Below the pieces are notes generated by a model. That model had not been told where the DNA came from, searched no databases, and was given only the letters and a program-made list of their open reading frames with translations. Below, in pieces: positions 41,131 to 51,939 of a DNA stretch of 54,728 nucleotides. The translations under genes were made by a program, and so were the position numbers. The DNA comes from Brevibacillus formosus (GTDB lineage: Bacteria > Bacillota > Bacilli > Brevibacillales > Brevibacillaceae). Location: positions 1 to 54,728 of the forward strand of contig NZ_PXZL01000019.1 in the NCBI RefSeq assembly GCF_003013405.1. The letters are read 5' to 3'. How positions within the stretch are numbered: the stretch's first letter is position 1; each line of letters starts with the position of its first letter.

Positions 41131-44100
41131 ATGACCTCCTTTGTCCATTTGCATGTTCATACGGAGTACAGTCTGCTGGATGGAGCAGCACGTATCGATG
41201 CGCTAGTGAAGCGAGCCAGCGAATTGGGCATGCATGCATTGGCGATGACAGACCATGCCAATCTGTACGGGGCGATCCCGTTTTATAAAGCTTGTCTGGA
41301 GGCAGGCATCCAACCGATTATCGGGATGGAAATATACCTAATAGAAGGAAATCTTCAAGATCGCGTGCGAAATGCACCGCCGCCTAGTCATTTGATCGTT
41401 CTCGCTGAAAACGAAACGGGCTACCGAAATCTCCTGAAGCTAGCGACAATCGCGAATACAGACGGCAACTACATCCTTCCGCGTCTCAATAAAGAGGTGT
41501 TGGCAAAGCATACAGACGGCCTCATTGCACTGAGCGGCTGCCAGCAAGGGGAAGTAGCCAAGCTGTTACTGGCTGGAGAAGCGGACGCTGCGAAAGAAGC
41601 AGCTCGCAAGTATCAGCGAATGTTTGGTGAGCAGCAATTTTACCTGGAGCTGGCTGATCACGGACTGGAAGTGGAGCGCAGGCTGAATGCTCGTCTCGTG
41701 AAATTAGGCCAGGAGACGGGGATTCAACTGGTTGCGACGAACAACGTTCATTATATCCACAGGGAGGATCACCAGCAACACGATATCTTGCTGGCGATCA
41801 AAGAAGGCAAGACCATTGGCGAAGAAAACCGTTTTCGTTACGAGACGGATCAGTACTATCTGAAAAGTGCAGAGGAAATGGCAACGCTCTTTGCTTTTGC
41901 TCCCCAGGCGTTAGCGAATACGGTAGCTGTTGCAGACAGGTGCAAGCTGGACCTTTCCTTTGGTGCGCATATTTTGCCGGAATTTCCTTTGGCAGAGGGA
42001 CAAGATTCGACGCAGTATTTGCGTGAACTGTGTGAAAAGGGCTGCCGGGAGCGATACGGCGAGATTACGCCAGAGGCACAAGCGCGTCTGGATCACGAGC
42101 TGGCGATAATTACAGGGACGGGCTTCACCGATTACTTCCTGATCGTATGGGATTTCATGCGGTACGCTCACGAAAACGGGATACCGACTGGACCTGGACG
42201 CGGATCAGCGGCAGGTAGCCTGGTCGCGTATGTTTTGAAAATCACGAATGTCGATCCACTTCGCTTTCAGTTGCTCTTTGAACGCTTTCTTAACCCGGAG
42301 CGGGTGACGATGCCCGATATTGATATCGATTTTTCCGTAGAGCGCCGTGACGAAGTCATTCACTATGTAGCGAGCAAGTACGGACATGATCGCGTCGCCC
42401 AGATCATTACCTTTGGTACGATGGCGGCTCGTGCAGCAGTGCGCGACGTTGGGCGGGCGCTAGGCTTATCTTTGGGCATTGTGGATCGCGTGGCCAAAAT
42501 GATTCCGCAATCGCCAGGCATGACGATTGAACGAGCGATGCAGATCAACCCGGATATCGGCAAGCTTTGCGGGGAAAACAAACAGGCAGCGAAACTGATC
42601 GAAACGGCAAAGGGCGTAGAAGGTTTGCCACGTCACGCCTCTACGCATGCAGCGGGCGTCGTCATTTCGCGTGAACCGCTGACGAATTACGTTCCATTGC
42701 AGACGGGTAATGAAGGCTTGGCGCTTACTCAGTATCCGATGGAAATTCTCGAAGAAGTCGGTCTGTTAAAGATGGACTTCCTCGGCTTGCGCAATTTGAC
42801 AATCATTCAGGAGACGTTGCGTCATTTGCAGGAGCAGGGAATATCGCTTGATCTGGATAAGCTGCCGACAGATGACGAGAAAACGTTTCGTATGCTCTCC
42901 CGCGGGGAGACAACGGGCATTTTCCAACTGGAATCTTCGGGGATGCGCAATGTACTGCGAGATTTGAAGCCGAGCAGCCTTGATGACATCATTGCGGTTC
43001 TGGCATTGTATCGTCCGGGGCCGATGGAGATCATCCCACAGTACATCGCCGCCAAGCACGGGACTAGCAAAGTGCAGTACGCTCATCCTGTTCTCGAGCC
43101 GATTTTGCGGGAGACGCACGGTTTTATGATTTATCAGGAGCAAATCATGCAGATTTCCTCGACACTGGCAGGCTTCAGTCTTGGCGAGGCAGATATTTTG
43201 CGCCGAGCGGTCGGGAAAAAGAAACGGGAGCTATTGGCGGAGCAGCGGGAGAAGTTCGTGGCTGGTTGTGTCCGGCAAGGATATGGAGAAGAGCTGGGCA
43301 ATCAAGTCTACGATTTGATCGTGCGCTTTGCCGATTACGGCTTCAATAAAGCCCACTCGGTGGCTTATGCGGTCATCGCCTACCAGATGGCTTATTTGAA
43401 AGCAACGTATCCGCTTGCGTTCATGGCAGCGTTGCTCTCCTTGTCCATTGGCAGTCAAACAAGAATTGCCGAATACACGGAGGAAGCGCGGAGACTGCAG
43501 CTTACCGTGCTCGGGCCTGACGTGAATAAGAGCTTGGCTTACTTTACAGTGGAGCAGGATGCGATCCGTTTTGGTTTGGCCGCAGTGAAAAACGTCGGCT
43601 ACGGTGCCATTGAATCGATCGTGAAAGAGCGCAAAGGTCGACCGTATCGCGATGTCTTTGATTTTTGTGCGCGCGTGGATGCGCGGTTAGTCAATCGCAG
43701 AGTAGTAGAGTCGCTTACTTTATGCGGCGCGCTGGACTCGTTGCCAGGCCATCGCAGTCAGCTTTTGCTATTGCTGGATGAAGCGGTAGGGAAGGCAAAC
43801 AGCAAGAGAATTGAGCGTGACGCCAACCAGCTCAATCTTTTTGCAGGAGAAGAAGATGCGGCACCTTTGCGCGAACCGGCAGAATATCCCGAGGTACCGC
43901 CGCTTTCACATACGCAGCAATTAAAAGAGGAGCGGGACTTGATCGGGGTATACCTCTCGGGTCATCCACTTGATCAGTTTGCCCATGTCGCCAGTCGTCC
44001 CGAAGTAGCGGTTATCTCTTCGCTGGGTGACGTACCGCGCGACAAGACGGTGAAAGTATTCGGAATGATTACGGAAGCCAGACGCATCCAAACGAAAAAA

Positions 44101-44559
44101 GGGGACCAGATGGCGTTTATTACGCTAGAGGACAAAACGGCGCCTGTAGAGCTGGTTGTCTTCCCGCAGGTGTATGCGAAGTATGCGCCACTGCTCGAGC
44201 GTGAACAAATCGTCGTGGCCGAAGCCCGAGTCGATCACCAGGAAGACATGGTGAAGCTCTTGGCTTCCCGTTTCTGGGATGCACAAACGCTGCCGCAACC
44301 GAAGTCCGAGACCGTATTATTTGTCAAAATATCGGCAGAGCAAGAGCGCGATTCGACACTGCAAAGACTTTCACGCTTGTTTGTCGAAAAAAAAGGAACG
44401 ATTCCCGTTATCCTCTTCTACGAAGGAAAAAGACAGACAATTCGCTTGCCGGAAGCAAATTGGGTAGACGTAGATGAGTCATTTTTGGAGCAAGCGCGAG
44501 AAATTGTGGGGCCTGACAGCGTAATTCGGAAAGAAATGCCTATAAATTGGGGAGGATGA
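41131..44559 (+). CDS. dnaE: DNA polymerase III alpha subunit, DnaE type
   Basis: The 1142-residue protein is a C-family DNA polymerase. It opens with the PHP domain (HLHVHTEYSLLDGAAR, about 5-20), then the palm with GPGRGSAAGSLVAY (about 360) and the catalytic Asp cluster PDIDIDF (about 400), fingers with GIFQLES and YRPGPMEIIPQYI, helix-hairpin-helix segments (DYGFNKAHSVAYA region) and an OB domain near the C-terminus (VKVFGMITEARR). There is no exonuclease insertion, so it is DnaE, the lagging-strand/error-prone partner, and not PolC. The ATG follows GAGAGGGG. A terminator overlaps the stop codon. Expression is probably part of the SOS response. Confidence 0.95.
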   Translation: MTSFVHLHVHTEYSLLDGAARIDALVKRASELGMHALAMTDHANLYGAIPFYKACLEAGIQPIIGMEIYLIEGNLQDRVRNAPPPSHLIVLAENETGYRNLLKLATIANTDGNYILPRLNKEVLAKHTDGLIALSGCQQGEVAKLLLAGEADAAKEAARKYQRMFGEQQFYLELADHGLEVERRLNARLVKLGQETGIQLVATNNVHYIHREDHQQHDILLAIKEGKTIGEENRFRYETDQYYLKSAEEMATLFAFAPQALANTVAVADRCKLDLSFGAHILPEFPLAEGQDSTQYLRELCEKGCRERYGEITPEAQARLDHELAIITGTGFTDYFLIVWDFMRYAHENGIPTGPGRGSAAGSLVAYVLKITNVDPLRFQLLFERFLNPERVTMPDIDIDFSVERRDEVIHYVASKYGHDRVAQIITFGTMAARAAVRDVGRALGLSLGIVDRVAKMIPQSPGMTIERAMQINPDIGKLCGENKQAAKLIETAKGVEGLPRHASTHAAGVVISREPLTNYVPLQTGNEGLALTQYPMEILEEVGLLKMDFLGLRNLTIIQETLRHLQEQGISLDLDKLPTDDEKTFRMLSRGETTGIFQLESSGMRNVLRDLKPSSLDDIIAVLALYRPGPMEIIPQYIAAKHGTSKVQYAHPVLEPILRETHGFMIYQEQIMQISSTLAGFSLGEADILRRAVGKKKRELLAEQREKFVAGCVRQGYGEELGNQVYDLIVRFADYGFNKAHSVAYAVIAYQMAYLKATYPLAFMAALLSLSIGSQTRIAEYTEEARRLQLTVLGPDVNKSLAYFTVEQDAIRFGLAAVKNVGYGAIESIVKERKGRPYRDVFDFCARVDARLVNRRVVESLTLCGALDSLPGHRSQLLLLLDEAVGKANSKRIERDANQLNLFAGEEDAAPLREPAEYPEVPPLSHTQQLKEERDLIGVYLSGHPLDQFAHVASRPEVAVISSLGDVPRDKTVKVFGMITEARRIQTKKGDQMAFITLEDKTAPVELVVFPQVYAKYAPLLEREQIVVAEARVDHQEDMVKLLASRFWDAQTLPQPKSETVLFVKISAEQERDSTLQRLSRLFVEKKGTIPVILFYEGKRQTIRLPEANWVDVDESFLEQAREIVGPDSVIRKEMPINWGG

Positions 44560-44577
44560 GGAATGTCCTCCCTTTTT
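44550..44577 (+). terminator. Terminator overlapping the dnaE stop
   Basis: GGGAGGA (44550-44556) pairs with TCCTCCC (44566-44572) around a 9-base loop and is followed by five T residues. Confidence 0.8.
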
Positions 44578-44593
44578 CGCCGTTTTCGGCAGG

Positions 44594-44654
44594 TTTACAG
44601 GAGAACAGATTTTTATTATATTGAGAGCATAACTCAATGAGTGGTCAGACCACT
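44594..44654 (+). promoter_or_regulatory. Malic enzyme promoter with FadR/GntR-type operator
   Basis: TTTACA (44594-44599) and TATATT (44617-44622) are 17 bp apart. AGTGGTC-A-GACCACT at 44640-44654 is a perfect 7-1-7 palindrome that fits the TGGTCnGACCA operator class of FadR-subfamily GntR regulators. It lies about 10-25 bp after the expected start of transcription, a roadblock position. A regulator gene of exactly this class follows the malic enzyme gene. Confidence 0.75.
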
Positions 44655-44727
44655 TGGAATAACCCAGGCGTTTTTACTGCCTACAAGCCATCATAGAAAC
44701 TATTATCGTGAAATGGAGTGGGATATC

Positions 44728-45972
44728 ATGTCCAACCTGAGAGAGGAAGCACTGGAGCTTCACAGAAAACATCAAGGAAAATTGGAGGCAGTGACCAAGG
44801 TACCCGTTCGCAATGCTTACGATCTGAGTCTTGCCTATTCTCCAGGGGTTGCTGAACCTTGCAAAGATATTTTTGATGACAAGTCCAAAGTGTATGATTA
44901 CACGATGAAAGGCAATCTGGTTGCAGTAGTCAGCGACGGTACTGCTGTGCTGGGTCTCGGAAACATCGGACCAGAAGCCGCAATGCCTGTTATGGAAGGG
45001 AAAGCGGTTCTGTTCAAATCCTTCGCAGGCGTAGACGCATTCCCGATCTGCTTGAATACGACAGATGTAGATAAAATCGTAGAGACAGTAAAACTGCTCG
45101 AGCCTACTTTTGGTGGCGTGAACTTGGAAGATATCGCAGCTCCTGCATGCTTCGAAATCGAAGAGCGTCTGAAGCGCGAAACAAACATCCCGATCTTCCA
45201 CGATGACCAACACGGTACAGCGATCGTTACAGCGGCAGGTCTGATCAATGCTCTGCGCGTGGTTGACAAAAAGCTGGAAGATATCCGCGTAGTAGCGAAC
45301 GGTGCAGGTGCAGCTGGTATCGCGATCATGAAGCTTTTGATTTCCATGGGCGTTAAAGAAGTGATCATGGTTGATACAAAAGGAATCGTGTACGAAGGCC
45401 GTCCATTCGGTATGAACCCAGTGAAGGAACAAATGGCGAAAATTACGAACCGCAGCATGCTACAAGGTGACCTGGCTGATGCAATGAAGGGCGCTGACGT
45501 ATTCATCGGAGTATCCGTAGCTGGTGCTGTTACACAGGACATGGTTCGTTCGATGAACCGCGATCCGATCATTTTCGCTATGGCAAACCCAGTACCAGAA
45601 ATCATGCCGCAAGAAGCAAAAGAAGCAGGTGCGGCAGTAATTGGTACAGGTCGTTCCGACTTCCCGAACCAAGTAAACAACGTACTGGCATTCCCGGGAA
45701 TCTTCCGTGGCGCTTTGGATGTACGTGCAACAGAGATCAACGAAGAAATGAAGCTGGCTGCTGTATATGCAATCGCAGACCTGATCACGCCAGAAGAGCT
45801 TACTGCGGATAAAGTGATCCCTTCCGCATTCGATCCACGTGTAGCGCCAAACGTAGCAGCGGCAGTAGCAAAAGCAGCGATGGAAACCGGTGTTGCTCGC
45901 ATCACAGTTGATCCGGAAGAAGTAAAACAAAAGACGACAAAATTGACAGCTATCTCTTACCAAGAAGCGTAA
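44728..45972 (+). CDS. ytsJ: Malic enzyme (YtsJ-like)
   Basis: The 414-residue protein is a short bacterial malic enzyme that converts malate to pyruvate and CO2 with NAD(P). Motifs are SLAYSPGVAEPCKDI, catalytic Lys in VEGKAVLFK-like sequence, metal ligands in HDDQHGTAIV, and dinucleotide motif NGAGAAGIAIMKLL (about 190-205). It lies in the order found in B. subtilis (dnaE-ytsJ-accDA), where YtsJ is the NADP-linked housekeeping form. The ATG follows TGGAGTGG. A palindromic operator in its leader suggests repression by the FadR-type regulator downstream, linking it to fatty acid synthesis or organic-acid use. Confidence 0.93.
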   Translation: MSNLREEALELHRKHQGKLEAVTKVPVRNAYDLSLAYSPGVAEPCKDIFDDKSKVYDYTMKGNLVAVVSDGTAVLGLGNIGPEAAMPVMEGKAVLFKSFAGVDAFPICLNTTDVDKIVETVKLLEPTFGGVNLEDIAAPACFEIEERLKRETNIPIFHDDQHGTAIVTAAGLINALRVVDKKLEDIRVVANGAGAAGIAIMKLLISMGVKEVIMVDTKGIVYEGRPFGMNPVKEQMAKITNRSMLQGDLADAMKGADVFIGVSVAGAVTQDMVRSMNRDPIIFAMANPVPEIMPQEAKEAGAAVIGTGRSDFPNQVNNVLAFPGIFRGALDVRATEINEEMKLAAVYAIADLITPEELTADKVIPSAFDPRVAPNVAAAVAKAAMETGVARITVDPEEVKQKTTKLTAISYQEA

Positions 45973-45984
45973 AATACTCTTTAT

Positions 45985-46050
45985 CGAGGCATCGACGACA
46001 CCCTCCGCGAAAAAACGTAGGTATTTTACAAACGTGGAGGGTGCTCCTCG
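45985..46050 (+). other. Long hairpin between malic enzyme and regulator genes
   Basis: CGAGG/CCTCG (45985-45989 and 46046-46050) encloses CACCCTCC/GGAGGGTG (about 45999-46006 and 46036-46043). There is no T-run, so it is not a classic terminator. The stem ends about 15 bp before the regulator's ribosome binding site and might be an RNA processing or attenuation element. Confidence 0.55.
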
Positions 46051-46077
46051 TTGAAGGTACGAGTAAGGAGGATAATC

Positions 46078-46749
46078 GTGCTCGACTCTTCCCAAGATCG
46101 AAAGGTTTACGAAGGAATTCTCCTGCAACTTCATGAAATCATACAGGAGCAAAACTTGCGGCCCGGGGACAAGCTGCCGTCTGAGCGAGAGCTGTCCGAG
46201 CAGCTGGGAGCAGGTCGTTCCTCTGTACGAGAGGCTCTTCGGGCTCTGGAGCTGCTCGGACTCATTGAGACGCGTCGCGGGGAAGGCACCTTCCTCAAGC
46301 ATTACCGACACAATCGGCTGATCGATATTCTTGGCTTTTTTATCCTACGGGATACCAAAACCAAGAAGGACTTGATCGAAATGCGGCGAATGCTAGAGCT
46401 GGATGCTGTCCGCCTAGCCTGTAGACGGGCGACTGACAAGCATTTTGATGAAATGGAACGCATCCTGGCCATTGCAGAGGAAAGAGTAGCAAGAGGCGAG
46501 GTACCTGCGGAGGAAGACTATCAGTTTCATCGTGTCATATGTCGCTCCAGTCGCAACTCGATTCTGCATCGCATCTGGACGCCTTTGGTTGAGTACAGCA
46601 ACAGTATTCGTATCGAATCACTGTCGCGCGAAGGCAGAGCGAGTGCAGCACTCGTAGAGCATCGACAGATTATGGAAGCCATTCGCGAAGGCGATGTGAA
46701 CGTGGCATTAGAGCGAATGAAGCAGCATTTGGAGAACAGCAAGCTATAG
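46078..46749 (+). CDS. FadR-subfamily GntR transcriptional regulator
   Basis: The 223-residue protein has an N-terminal winged helix (about 10-75, LRPGDKLPSERELSEQLGAGRSSVREALR-like, the GntR hallmark) and a C-terminal all-helical FCD domain (about 90-215) with likely metal ligands in EDYQFHRVICR and LVEHRQIMEAI. FCD regulators sense organic acids or acyl compounds. The GTG start lies 6 bp after AAGGAGG. Its likely target is the palindrome in the malic enzyme leader; by neighbourhood it may also bear on accDA, whose genes follow. Malate, pyruvate or lactate is a plausible ligand by family only. Confidence 0.87.
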   Translation: MLDSSQDRKVYEGILLQLHEIIQEQNLRPGDKLPSERELSEQLGAGRSSVREALRALELLGLIETRRGEGTFLKHYRHNRLIDILGFFILRDTKTKKDLIEMRRMLELDAVRLACRRATDKHFDEMERILAIAEERVARGEVPAEEDYQFHRVICRSSRNSILHRIWTPLVEYSNSIRIESLSREGRASAALVEHRQIMEAIREGDVNVALERMKQHLENSKL

Positions 46750-46761
46750 TTTTCCCCCAAT

Positions 46762-46791
46762 TTGCGAGGGGCGCTGGCGCTGTGATATGAT
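46762..46791 (+). promoter_or_regulatory. Candidate promoter of the accDA operon
   Basis: TTGCGA (46762-46767) and TATGAT (46786-46791) with 18 bp spacing precede the small gene ahead of accD by about 40 bp. No FapR-like site was recognised. Confidence 0.45.
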
Positions 46792-46830
46792 GATGCAGAC
46801 CTGTATTGGACGATTGAGGAGGAAGCCAGC

Positions 46831-47013
46831 ATGTGGACGGTCATCTACATCGCTCCTAGCGCTAAAATTGCAGAACGGATACAGCAACGTTTGACAGATG
46901 AAGGGTTTTTGGTAAAGGTTCGCGAAGGCAAGGTCTCGAAGCAATACGAGATTCTCGTGCCGGAGAGTGAACTAAACGAAGTCCGGGATGTGCTCGGCAC
47001 GATCCTTCACTGA
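46831..47013 (+). CDS. Small DUF2007-like protein upstream of accD
   Basis: The 60-residue product has an alternating strand-helix-strand-helix pattern: [10 protein letters not shown], then [19 protein letters not shown], then [18 protein letters not shown]. The pattern resembles the DUF2007/signal-transducing fold of small proteins that precede accD in several Bacillales. Function is unknown. The ATG follows GAGGAGGAAG, and accD starts 20 bp after its stop, so it is probably co-transcribed with accDA. Confidence 0.7.
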   Translation: MWTVIYIAPSAKIAERIQQRLTDEGFLVKVREGKVSKQYEILVPESELNEVRDVLGTILH

Positions 47014-47033
47014 AGAGAAAGGTGGGTGTACCT

Positions 47034-47978
47034 GTGCTTAAAGATCTTTTTGGGAAAAAGCGTAAATTCGCTACTGTTCCTTCAGAGACACTAGCACGTG
47101 TCCCTGCTTCCACCAACATTAGCAAGGAAGCGGGTACGAAAGAAAAGGAAGTCCCTGAGGGATTGATGAATAAATGCCCACATTGTGGGACGATTCACTA
47201 CTCAAAGGATTTGGAGAAGAACTTGCGCGTCTGCAAAGGCTGCCAGTTCCACTACTCTATGTCCGCTCCAGAGCGTCTGCAAGCGCTTCTGGATGATGGG
47301 GTTCTGACAGAAGAATTTGATGCCAATTTGATAACAGCCAATCCACTCGGTTTTCCTGGCTATTTGGAAAAACTGGAGCAAGATATGGCCAAAACCAATT
47401 TGAACGAGGCAATCATTACAGGCGAAGGTGTCCTGGGTGGAAATCGCATCGTGATTGGGGTCATGGATTCTCGCTTCCGTATGGCGAGTATGGGATCGGT
47501 CGTCGGGGAAAAAATCACCCGCGCAATTGAGCAAGCGATCGAACGGCGTTTGCCTTTCATTCTGTTCAGTGCATCTGGTGGAGCACGTATGCAAGAAGGC
47601 GTATTGAGCTTGATGCAAATGGCAAAAACCAGCGCAGCGTTGTCTCGATTGGATCGCGAACGCTTACTGTTTGTCTCGGTCATGACGAATCCTACATATG
47701 GTGGGGTATCAGCCAGCTTTTCTTCGTTGGGAGATTACAATATCGCAGAACCAGGAGCTATGATCGGTTTTGCTGGGCGTCGAGTCATTGAGCAAACGAT
47801 CCGTCAGGAGTTGCCAAAAGACTTCCAAACAGCGGAATTCTTGTTGGAAAACGGGCAACTCGATATGGTGGTACACCGTAAGGACATGCGAAATACGCTG
47901 TCCAAACTGGTAGAGATGCACACGTCTCGGGAAGGAGTAGAAACATGGCAGGCGAGCTCTCCTTTGAAAAGCCATTAG
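47034..47978 (+). CDS. accD: Acetyl-CoA carboxylase carboxyltransferase subunit beta
   Basis: The 314-residue protein is the beta subunit of the carboxyltransferase, making malonyl-CoA with AccA. A zinc ribbon is present (CPHC about residue 49 and CKGC about residue 68), followed by the crotonase-like fold with [28 protein letters not shown] and [18 protein letters not shown]. The GTG at 47034 is chosen because AAAGGTGGG lies at a good distance upstream; the earlier GTG at 47022 falls inside that site. It overlaps accA by 34 bp, a common arrangement in Firmicutes. Confidence 0.95.
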   Translation: MLKDLFGKKRKFATVPSETLARVPASTNISKEAGTKEKEVPEGLMNKCPHCGTIHYSKDLEKNLRVCKGCQFHYSMSAPERLQALLDDGVLTEEFDANLITANPLGFPGYLEKLEQDMAKTNLNEAIITGEGVLGGNRIVIGVMDSRFRMASMGSVVGEKITRAIEQAIERRLPFILFSASGGARMQEGVLSLMQMAKTSAALSRLDRERLLFVSVMTNPTYGGVSASFSSLGDYNIAEPGAMIGFAGRRVIEQTIRQELPKDFQTAEFLLENGQLDMVVHRKDMRNTLSKLVEMHTSREGVETWQASSPLKSH

Positions 47979-48901
47979 TAGAATTACAAGATAAGATTAA
48001 AGAACTGCGCCGTTTTACTGAGGAAAAGGGAATTGATTTCTCTGACGAAGTACAGCGTCTCGAACAAAAATCAAAAGAGCTTGCTGAGCAAATTTACGGC
48101 AATTTGACTCCATGGCAACGCGTACAGCTGGCTCGTCATCCGGAACGGCCAACGACTTTGGACTATATACAACTACTTTTTACCGATTTTATCGAGGTTC
48201 ATGGAGACCGTTTGTTCGGAGACGACCATTCGATTGTGGGTGGAATTGCCAAGCTGGATGGACGTCCGGTTACCGTTATCGGTCACCAAAAAGGGAAAGA
48301 CACAAAAGACAACATCAAGCGCAATTTCGGGATGGCTCATCCAGAAGGCTACCGGAAGGCATTGCGTATTATGCAGCAGGCGGATAAATTCGGTCGCCCG
48401 ATCATCTGCTTTATTAATACATCAGGGGCATATCCTGGAAAAGCGGCAGAAGAGCGCGGTCAGAGCGAAGCGATTGCTCGCAATCTGCGTGAAATGGCGA
48501 CATTTGGCGTGCCGATTATTTGTATCGTCATCGGGGAAGGCGGAAGCGGCGGAGCCTTGGCGATCAGCGTAGGCAACCGCATCTATATGTTGGAGAATTC
48601 CTATTACTCCGTGATTGCACCGGAGAGTGCCGCTGCGATTCTGTGGAGAGATTCCAGCTTGGGCATGCGTGCAGCGGAGACGATGAAAATTACGGCACCT
48701 GATTTGTTGGAATTAGGAGTCATTGACGGAATTATTGATGAACCATTCGGAGGAGCCCATCGTGATTTGATCGCGCAGGCAGGAATGGTCAAGGCGGTCA
48801 TAGCGGAACAACTAGAACAGTTGGGCCGTTTAACTCCAGATGAATTGATACAGGACCGTTACGAGAAGTTTAAACAGATCGGAGAATTCGCCTCCCTGTA
48901 A
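47945..48901 (+). CDS. accA: Acetyl-CoA carboxylase carboxyltransferase subunit alpha
   Basis: The 318-residue protein is the alpha subunit. It has the N-terminal helical segment ([17 protein letters not shown]), the conserved [36 protein letters not shown]-like [18 protein letters not shown], and the oxyanion-hole loop [12 protein letters not shown]. With AccD it transfers carboxyl from biotin-carrier protein to acetyl-CoA, the first step of fatty acid synthesis. The start follows GGAAGGAG inside accD. A terminator begins within its last codons. Confidence 0.96.
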   Translation: MAGELSFEKPLVELQDKIKELRRFTEEKGIDFSDEVQRLEQKSKELAEQIYGNLTPWQRVQLARHPERPTTLDYIQLLFTDFIEVHGDRLFGDDHSIVGGIAKLDGRPVTVIGHQKGKDTKDNIKRNFGMAHPEGYRKALRIMQQADKFGRPIICFINTSGAYPGKAAEERGQSEAIARNLREMATFGVPIICIVIGEGGSGGALAISVGNRIYMLENSYYSVIAPESAAAILWRDSSLGMRAAETMKITAPDLLELGVIDGIIDEPFGGAHRDLIAQAGMVKAVIAEQLEQLGRLTPDELIQDRYEKFKQIGEFASL

Positions 48902-48921
48902 GAAACAGGGGGCGTTTTTTT
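48889..48921 (+). terminator. Terminator overlapping the accA stop
   Basis: CGCCTCCCTGT pairs with ACAGGGGGCG (one G-T) and is followed by seven T residues. Confidence 0.85.
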
Positions 48922-48987
48922 CTTTTTTCTCCGAGGAAAATCTGCTACAATCGAAGTCGAATGAAAGAGTTATCAGAGCTTTCAAAA

Positions 48988-49071
48988 AGTATGGCACATA
49001 TCTTTCGAGTGTATAACAGATATGAAGATTTGAGTGATACAGCATGTTTCATACAAAGTATGGTACATACT
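48988..49071 (+). promoter_or_regulatory. Paired palindromes and promoter upstream of pfkA
   Basis: AGTATG-GTA-CATACT at 49057-49071 is a perfect 6-3-6 palindrome. A near copy, AGTATG-GCA-CATATC, lies at 48988-49002, 69 bp away centre to centre. TTGAGT (49030-49035) and TACAAA (49052-49057) with 16 bp spacing form a possible promoter whose -10 meets the second palindrome; TACAAT at 48946-48951 could serve a second promoter. No known regulator of this site was recognised. Confidence 0.55.
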
Positions 49072-49086
49072 GTTTCCGTTAAATGA

Positions 49087-50082
<996 letters not shown>

Positions 50083-50122
50083 AACTGACATTTTTTACGA
50101 GTGCTGAGGAGGCTTACATCCT

Positions 50123-51877
50123 ATGTTAAGGAAAGCAAAAATTGTATGTACCATCGGACCTGCGAGTGAATCGGTCGAAACGCTGAAAAAACTGATCGAA
50201 GCAGGAATGAACGTAGCGCGTTTGAATTTCTCGCACGGTTCCCATGAGGAGCATGCAGCGCGAATTGTAAACATTCGTCAGGCATCAAAAGAAACTGGGA
50301 AACCCGTTGCAATCCTGTTGGATACAAAAGGTCCTGAAATTCGCACGGGTACGCTTGCAGTAGATGCAGTCGAGCTCGTAGAAGGAAATACGCTGATCCT
50401 CACCACTGAAGAAATAGCGGGTACCGCAGAGCGCGTCTCCATTACGTATCCAGAATTGCCTCGTGATGTAAATATCGGTGATACGATTTTGATCGACGAC
50501 GGTTTGATCGGGTTGACAGTACAGGAAGTGAGTGACACCGAAATCGTCTGCTTGATCAAAAACGGTGGAACACTGAAGAGCAAAAAAGGCGTCAATGTTC
50601 CTGGTGTCAAAATCAACTTGCCAGGTATCACAGAAAAGGATGCACAGGATATCGAATTCGGTATTGAACAAGGAGTCGATTTCATTGCGGCTTCCTTCGT
50701 TCGAAAAGCATCGGATATCTTGGAGATTCGCCAAATCCTGGAGCGCCATAACGTGCGTATCGATATTATCGCGAAAATCGAAAACCAGGAAGGCGTCGAT
50801 AACGTAGACGAGATTCTGGTAGTAACAGATGGAATCATGGTTGCGCGCGGTGATTTGGGCGTAGAGATCCCGGCAGAAGAAGTACCACTTGTTCAGAAGA
50901 AGCTGATCAAGAAGTGTAACGAGCTCGCGAAGCCAGTCATCACGGCGACACAAATGCTTGATTCTATGCAGCGCAACCCACGTCCAACACGTGCGGAAGC
51001 GAGTGACGTTGCGAACGCCATTTTTGACGGTACGGACGCAATCATGCTCTCCGGAGAGACGGCTGCCGGTAAATACCCGGTTGAGTCTGTCGAGACCATG
51101 GTGCGTATCGCTGTACGTGCAGAGCAAGAGCTGAATTATCGCGAGATCTTGTATGCACAAGCACAGCTCAAACAAGTGACGATTACCGATGCCATCAGCC
51201 AAGCTGTATCCAATGCAGCATTGGATCTGGACGCAGCGGCAATTATTACAGCGACCGAAAGCGGACACACAGCTCGCATGGTATCAAAGTTCCGTCCAAA
51301 AGCACCAATCGTGGCTGTAACGCCACATGAAGCGATTATTCGCCGTCTTGCACTCGTAAATGGCGTGTATCCGGTGAAGGGCGAAATGGCAAACACAACT
51401 GATGAAATGCTGGAGATGTCTGTTCAAGAGGCGCTTGATGCAGGCTTCGTTCGTCATGGCGATCTCGTTGTGATCACAGCAGGCGTACCTGTGCGTGAAG
51501 TTGGGACAACAAATCTGATGAAAATCCACGTCATTGGCGATGTAGTAGCAAAAGGACAAGGAATCGGCCGAAAAGTTGTCACAAACAAGGTAGTGATTGC
51601 TAGATCAGCGGAAGAGGCACTGGCAAAGGTAGAAGAAGGAGCAATTCTGGTAACCATCGGTACCGACTCCGATATGATTGAGGCGTTTGGCAAGGCTGGA
51701 GCGGTGATTTGCGAAGAGGGCGGACTTACCTCTCACGCAGCCATCGTAGGCCTGAATCTCGGCATTCCAGTCATCGTAGGAGTGCAATTTGCTACGGATG
51801 TATTGAAGGACGGACAAATTGTAACAGTAGATTCCGAACGCGGGCATATTTATTCGGGACACGCCCGGATTCTGTAG
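50123..51877 (+). CDS. pyk: Pyruvate kinase
   Basis: The 584-residue enzyme makes pyruvate and ATP from phosphoenolpyruvate. The barrel has [30 protein letters not shown], the substrate motif [11 protein letters not shown] and [12 protein letters not shown], with the K+/Mg site TQMLDSM. An extra C-terminal domain of about 110 residues ends in [23 protein letters not shown], a PEP-utiliser-like domain typical of Bacillus and Geobacillus pyruvate kinases. The ATG follows GAGGAGGC. It lies 40 bp after pfkA and is followed by a strong terminator. Confidence 0.96.
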   Translation: MLRKAKIVCTIGPASESVETLKKLIEAGMNVARLNFSHGSHEEHAARIVNIRQASKETGKPVAILLDTKGPEIRTGTLAVDAVELVEGNTLILTTEEIAGTAERVSITYPELPRDVNIGDTILIDDGLIGLTVQEVSDTEIVCLIKNGGTLKSKKGVNVPGVKINLPGITEKDAQDIEFGIEQGVDFIAASFVRKASDILEIRQILERHNVRIDIIAKIENQEGVDNVDEILVVTDGIMVARGDLGVEIPAEEVPLVQKKLIKKCNELAKPVITATQMLDSMQRNPRPTRAEASDVANAIFDGTDAIMLSGETAAGKYPVESVETMVRIAVRAEQELNYREILYAQAQLKQVTITDAISQAVSNAALDLDAAAIITATESGHTARMVSKFRPKAPIVAVTPHEAIIRRLALVNGVYPVKGEMANTTDEMLEMSVQEALDAGFVRHGDLVVITAGVPVREVGTTNLMKIHVIGDVVAKGQGIGRKVVTNKVVIARSAEEALAKVEEGAILVTIGTDSDMIEAFGKAGAVICEEGGLTSHAAIVGLNLGIPVIVGVQFATDVLKDGQIVTVDSERGHIYSGHARIL

Positions 51878-51912
51878 GTAAAACTATTTATATTTCATGG
51901 AGAATGCCTCTG

Positions 51913-51939
51913 AAGGGTGACTAAGCGTCACCCTTTTTT
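51913..51939 (+). terminator. Terminator of the pfkA-pyk operon
   Basis: AAGGGTGAC and GTCACCCTT form a 9-bp stem with a 5-base loop followed by a T-run. Confidence 0.9.

Noticed and set aside
44898..45905. Long open frame antisense to the malic enzyme gene
   Set aside because: It arises from codon bias in the strongly expressed sense gene; its translation is low-complexity and Ala/Ser/Ile rich.
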